Shown: one piece after another, positions 61,315 through 64,000 of the stretch
Position numbering within the stretch: the stretch's first letter is position 1
How the letters are laid out: the number at the start of each line of letters is the position of its first letter
Source: Pseudaquabacterium pictum
GTDB taxonomy: Bacteria > Pseudomonadota > Gammaproteobacteria > Burkholderiales > Burkholderiaceae_C
Assembly (NCBI RefSeq): GCF_005403045.1
Contig: NZ_BJCL01000002.1
Span: forward strand, 248,001-312,000
Length of the DNA stretch: 64,000 bases
Reading direction: 5' to 3'
Notes under the pieces: generated by a model
Databases searched by the model: none
What the model was told of the DNA's origin: nothing
What the model saw: the letters and a program-made list of their open reading frames with translations, nothing else
Position numbers and translations under genes: made by a program

Positions 61315-63339
61315 TCAGTGGCCAGCCAGGCCGGCCAACGCGGGCCACAGCTGCCAGGTCAGCAGCCCGAAAACGCCCAGCAGCATCACCAGTGCGTACC
61401 AATACACATGCCCGGTCTGCACCAGGCGCGACAGCCCGGCCATCAGGCCCACCACCTTGGCCGAGCCGTTGACCAGCAGGCCGTCGATCAGGAAGCCGTC
61501 GCCGCCCTTCCACAGGCCGCGGCCCAGCAGCCGGGTGCCGGCGGCCAGCACATGCTCGTTGAACCAGTCCAGGTAGTACTTGTTCTCCAGCACCTTGACC
61601 ACCGGTGCCAGCGTGCGGCCGATGGCCGCCGGGATGTGCGGCGCCTTCATGTAGAAGAACCACGACACCACCACGCCGGACAGCGCCAGCCAGAACGGCA
61701 GCGTGGCGAAGCCATGCAGCGCCATGCCCACCGCATGGCCGGCATGCTCGGCCACCGCTGCCATCGCCGGGTGGCGTGCAGCATCGACGGTGATCGCGTC
61801 CTTGAAGAAATCACCCACCAGCATCGGCGCCATGGTGGCGAAGCCGATCAGCACCGACGGGATGGCCAGCAGCACCAGCGGCAGCGTCACCACCCAGGGC
61901 GATTCATGCGGCGTGTGGGCATGACCGTGGCCGTGGTCGTCGTGGTGGTCATGCTCGCCCGGGAAGGGCTTGTGGCGGAAGTTTTCCTTGCCGTGGAAGA
62001 CCAGGAAGTACATCCGGAACGAGTAGAACGCGGTGACGAACACGCCGGCCACCACCGCGAAGTAGGCCCAGCCGGCCGCCGGCAGCTGGCTGGCACCCAC
62101 GGCCAGGATGATGCTGTCCTTGGAGTAGAAGCCCGAGAAGAACGGCGTGCCGATCAGCGCCAGGCTGCCCAGCAGCGAGGTGATCCAGGTGATGGGCATG
62201 TACTTCCGCAGGCCGCCCATGTTGCGGATGTCCTGGTCATGGTGCATGCCGATGATCACCGACCCGGCGCCCAGGAACAGCAGCGCCTTGAAGAAGGCAT
62301 GGGTCATCAGGTGGAACACCGCCACGCTGTAGGCCGACACGCCCAGGGCCACCGTCATGTAGCCCAGCTGGCTGAGGGTGGAATAGGCCACCACGCGCTT
62401 GATGTCGGTCTGGATGATGCCCAGGAAGCCCATGAACAGCGCGGTGATGCTGCCGATCACCAGGATGAAGTTCAGTGCGGTCTCCGACAGCTCGAACAGC
62501 GGCGACATGCGCGCCACCATGAAGATGCCCGCCGTCACCATGGTGGCGGCGTGGATCAGCGCGGAGATGGGCGTCGGGCCTTCCATCGAATCGGGCAGCC
62601 ACACATGCAGCGGGAACTGCGCGCTCTTGCCCATCGCGCCGATGAACAGGCAGATGCAGGTGACCGTGATCAGCATCCAGGTGGTGCCGGGGAAGGTCAG
62701 CTTGGCCAGCTCGTCCGCCTTGGCGAAGGTCTCGGCATAGCTCAGGGTGCCGGCGTAGGTGACGATCAGGCCGATGCCCAGGATGAAGCCGAAGTCGCCG
62801 ACCCGGTTCACCAGGAAGGCCTTCATGTTGGCGAAGATGGCCGTGGGCTTCTTGTACCAGAAGCCGATCAGCAGGTAGCTGACCAGGCCCACCGCCTCCC
62901 AGCCGAAGAACAGCTGCAGGAAGTTGTTGCTCATCACTAGCATGAGCATGCTGAAGGTGAACAGGCTGATGTAGCTGAAGAAGCGCTGGTAGCCCGGGTC
63001 CTCTTCCATGTAGCCGATGGTGTAGATGTGCACCATCAGCGAGACGAAGGTGACCACCACCATCATCATCGCCGTGAGGCCATCGACCAGGAAGCCGACT
63101 TCCATCTTCAGGCCGCCCAGCACCATCCACTCGTAGATGGTGGCGTTGAAGCGGGCGCCGCCGATGACGTCGATCAGCACCGACACCGAGATCAGGAACG
63201 CGACCAGCACGCCCAGGATGGTGACGGTGTGGGCGCCCTTGCGGCCGATGGCCTTGCCGAAGAAGCCGGCGGCAATGGCGCCGGCCAGCGGCGCCAGCGG
63301 GACCGCCAGCAGCAGGTTCTGAGAGAGTTGTGCAGCCAT
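61315..63339 (-). CDS. nuoL: NADH-quinone oxidoreductase subunit L
   Basis: A 674-residue membrane subunit, the most distal proton-pumping module, with the long lateral helix at the C terminus. AQFPLHVWLPDSMEGPTPIS and IKRVVAYSTLSQLGYM (quoted in parts) are core motifs. A His-rich cytoplasmic or periplasmic loop, HDHHDDHGHGHAHTPH, lies at about residue 455; such loops occur in related NuoL proteins but this one is notably rich. Starts 22 bases after nuoK. Confidence 0.96.
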   Translation of the reverse strand: MAAQLSQNLLLAVPLAPLAGAIAAGFFGKAIGRKGAHTVTILGVLVAFLISVSVLIDVIGGARFNATIYEWMVLGGLKMEVGFLVDGLTAMMMVVVTFVSLMVHIYTIGYMEEDPGYQRFFSYISLFTFSMLMLVMSNNFLQLFFGWEAVGLVSYLLIGFWYKKPTAIFANMKAFLVNRVGDFGFILGIGLIVTYAGTLSYAETFAKADELAKLTFPGTTWMLITVTCICLFIGAMGKSAQFPLHVWLPDSMEGPTPISALIHAATMVTAGIFMVARMSPLFELSETALNFILVIGSITALFMGFLGIIQTDIKRVVAYSTLSQLGYMTVALGVSAYSVAVFHLMTHAFFKALLFLGAGSVIIGMHHDQDIRNMGGLRKYMPITWITSLLGSLALIGTPFFSGFYSKDSIILAVGASQLPAAGWAYFAVVAGVFVTAFYSFRMYFLVFHGKENFRHKPFPGEHDHHDDHGHGHAHTPHESPWVVTLPLVLLAIPSVLIGFATMAPMLVGDFFKDAITVDAARHPAMAAVAEHAGHAVGMALHGFATLPFWLALSGVVVSWFFYMKAPHIPAAIGRTLAPVVKVLENKYYLDWFNEHVLAAGTRLLGRGLWKGGDGFLIDGLLVNGSAKVVGLMAGLSRLVQTGHVYWYALVMLLGVFGLLTWQLWPALAGLAGH

Positions 63340-63361
63340 GTTGTAGTCGTCCGTCCCGGCG

Positions 63362-63679
63362 TCAGCCCTTGAGCGTGTCGAGCTCTTCGACGTTGATGGT
63401 CGAGCGGTTGCGGAACAGCACCACCAGGATCGCCAGGCCGATGGCGGATTCCGCCGCGGCCACGGTGAGGATGAAGAAGACGAACACCTGGCCGCCCAGA
63501 TCGCCCAGATAGTGGGAGAAGGCGATGAAGTTCAGGTTGACGGCGAGCAGCATCAGCTCGATGGCCATCAACAGCACGATCAGGTTGCGGCGGTTCAGGT
63601 AGATGCCGATGACGCTGAGGGCGAACAGCATGCCGCCCAGCGACAGGTAGTGCCCGAGGGTGATGGGGCCGAGGCTCAT
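63362..63679 (-). CDS. nuoK: NADH-quinone oxidoreductase subunit K
   Basis: A 105-residue subunit with three membrane helices. [19 protein letters not shown] contains the conserved Glu of the E-channel, and [19 protein letters not shown] carries the second conserved Glu. The start overlaps the nuoJ stop by four bases. Confidence 0.97.
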   Translation of the reverse strand: MSLGPITLGHYLSLGGMLFALSVIGIYLNRRNLIVLLMAIELMLLAVNLNFIAFSHYLGDLGGQVFVFFILTVAAAESAIGLAILVVLFRNRSTINVEELDTLKG

Positions 63680-64000
63680 TTCTTGTCTCCACCGGCGGGC
63701 GCGGCCGGGGCTGCGGGGGGTGCGGGCGGCGCAGAAGGCAGGTCCAGCACCGGGTCCATCTTGACCACGCGCAGGCGGTCGGCCTTCTTGGCCAGCACCT
63801 GCTGCGACGGGTCCTGCGAGCGGCTGTCCTTGCGCTTGCGCAGCGTCAGCGCGATGGCCGCGATGATGGCCACCAGCAGCAGTACCGCCGCGAGCTGCAC
63901 CGGGTACAGGTACTTGGTGTAGATCTCGATGCCCAGCAGCCGCGAGTTGCCCAGCTTGGCCAGCTGCGGATCGGGCGCTGGCACATCGGTCAGGCGGAAG
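63676..64000 (-). CDS. nuoJ: NADH-quinone oxidoreductase subunit J (C-terminal part, cut by window edge)
   Basis: About 108 C-terminal residues are visible, starting [12 protein letters not shown] at the edge. [40 protein letters not shown] (in parts: [16 protein letters not shown]) is the last membrane helix of NuoJ. A Pro/Ala-rich tail of about 25 residues ending AGGDKK follows. The remaining nuo genes should lie beyond the window on the same strand. Confidence 0.93.
   Translation of the reverse strand, partial: FRLTDVPAPDPQLAKLGNSRLLGIEIYTKYLYPVQLAAVLLLVAIIAAIALTLRKRKDSRSQDPSQQVLAKKADRLRVVKMDPVLDLPSAPPAPPAAPAAPAGGDKK

Noticed and set aside
1-64000. tRNA, rRNA, CRISPR, insertion sequences or prophage genes
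   Set aside because: No cloverleaf-like sequence in any gap, no spaced direct-repeat array, no transposase or integrase motifs, and even base composition throughout.

Overview
The window is about 64 kb of very GC-rich, tightly packed chromosomal DNA. It suits a motile, aerobic betaproteobacterium of the order Burkholderiales (Rubrivivax/Ideonella/Leptothrix/Comamonadaceae type). The main clues are the nuoJ-K-L-M-N end of a complex I operon followed by DUF2818, a NUDIX hydrolase and DUF1178; a DUF2069 gene; a PEP-CTERM protein remnant; and sigma-28 (FliA) type promoters in front of chemotaxis genes. No rRNA, tRNA, CRISPR array, insertion sequence or prophage was recognised. Family names come from motifs read by eye; no database search was possible.

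Layout. 1-1.7 kb: the tail of an FKBP-type isomerase and a membrane chemoreceptor with its own sigma-28 promoter. 1.7-9.1 kb: a minus-strand catabolic operon (two acyl-CoA dehydrogenases and both subunits of a biotin-dependent acyl-CoA carboxylase), divergent from a LivK-like binding protein. 9-16 kb: nitroreductase, BLUF photoreceptor, NUDIX hydrolase, a GST / HCCA-isomerase / MATE operon, then a transglutaminase-like protein overlapping a thioesterase. 15-25 kb: a periplasmic binding protein just before a CHASE hybrid histidine kinase, an IlvD/Edd dehydratase, a LysR regulator, a cyclase-family enzyme with a DUF1007 partner, a PaaG-like isomerase and serB. 24.8-30.4 kb: a receiver protein, cheZ with a sigma-28-like promoter, a stand-alone TrpB2, a frameshifted BTAD-type regulator and another receiver protein.

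30.8-45.8 kb is the centrepiece, a large chemosensory locus. In order it encodes a soluble receptor with two complete signalling hairpins exactly 300 residues apart, a protein with three CheW domains (the third behind its own strong internal ribosome-binding site), CheB, a HEAT-repeat protein, CheR, a CheY-like receiver, CheA, a small STAS-like protein, a three-PAS histidine kinase and a receiver. Then come two receptor-like membrane proteins that carry a CheZ-type D-x-x-x-Q motif in their C-terminal helices. Each of these two lies directly downstream of a single-receiver gene. The last receiver/receptor pair has its own near-consensus sigma-28 promoter. The architecture suggests a pathway in which receptor multiplicity, adaptor multiplicity and receiver dephosphorylation have been built into unusual fusion proteins.

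45.8-57.4 kb: an alpha/beta hydrolase-fold protein without the usual catalytic His, a secreted protein with a duplicated domain plus a glycine zipper, a broken PEP-CTERM gene, hrpA, a YihY-family membrane protein, DUF2069, a D-2-hydroxyacid dehydrogenase-type flavoprotein, an HDOD protein and DUF1178. 57.4-64 kb: a NUDIX hydrolase, DUF2818 and nuoN, M, L, K and J (nuoJ cut by the window edge).
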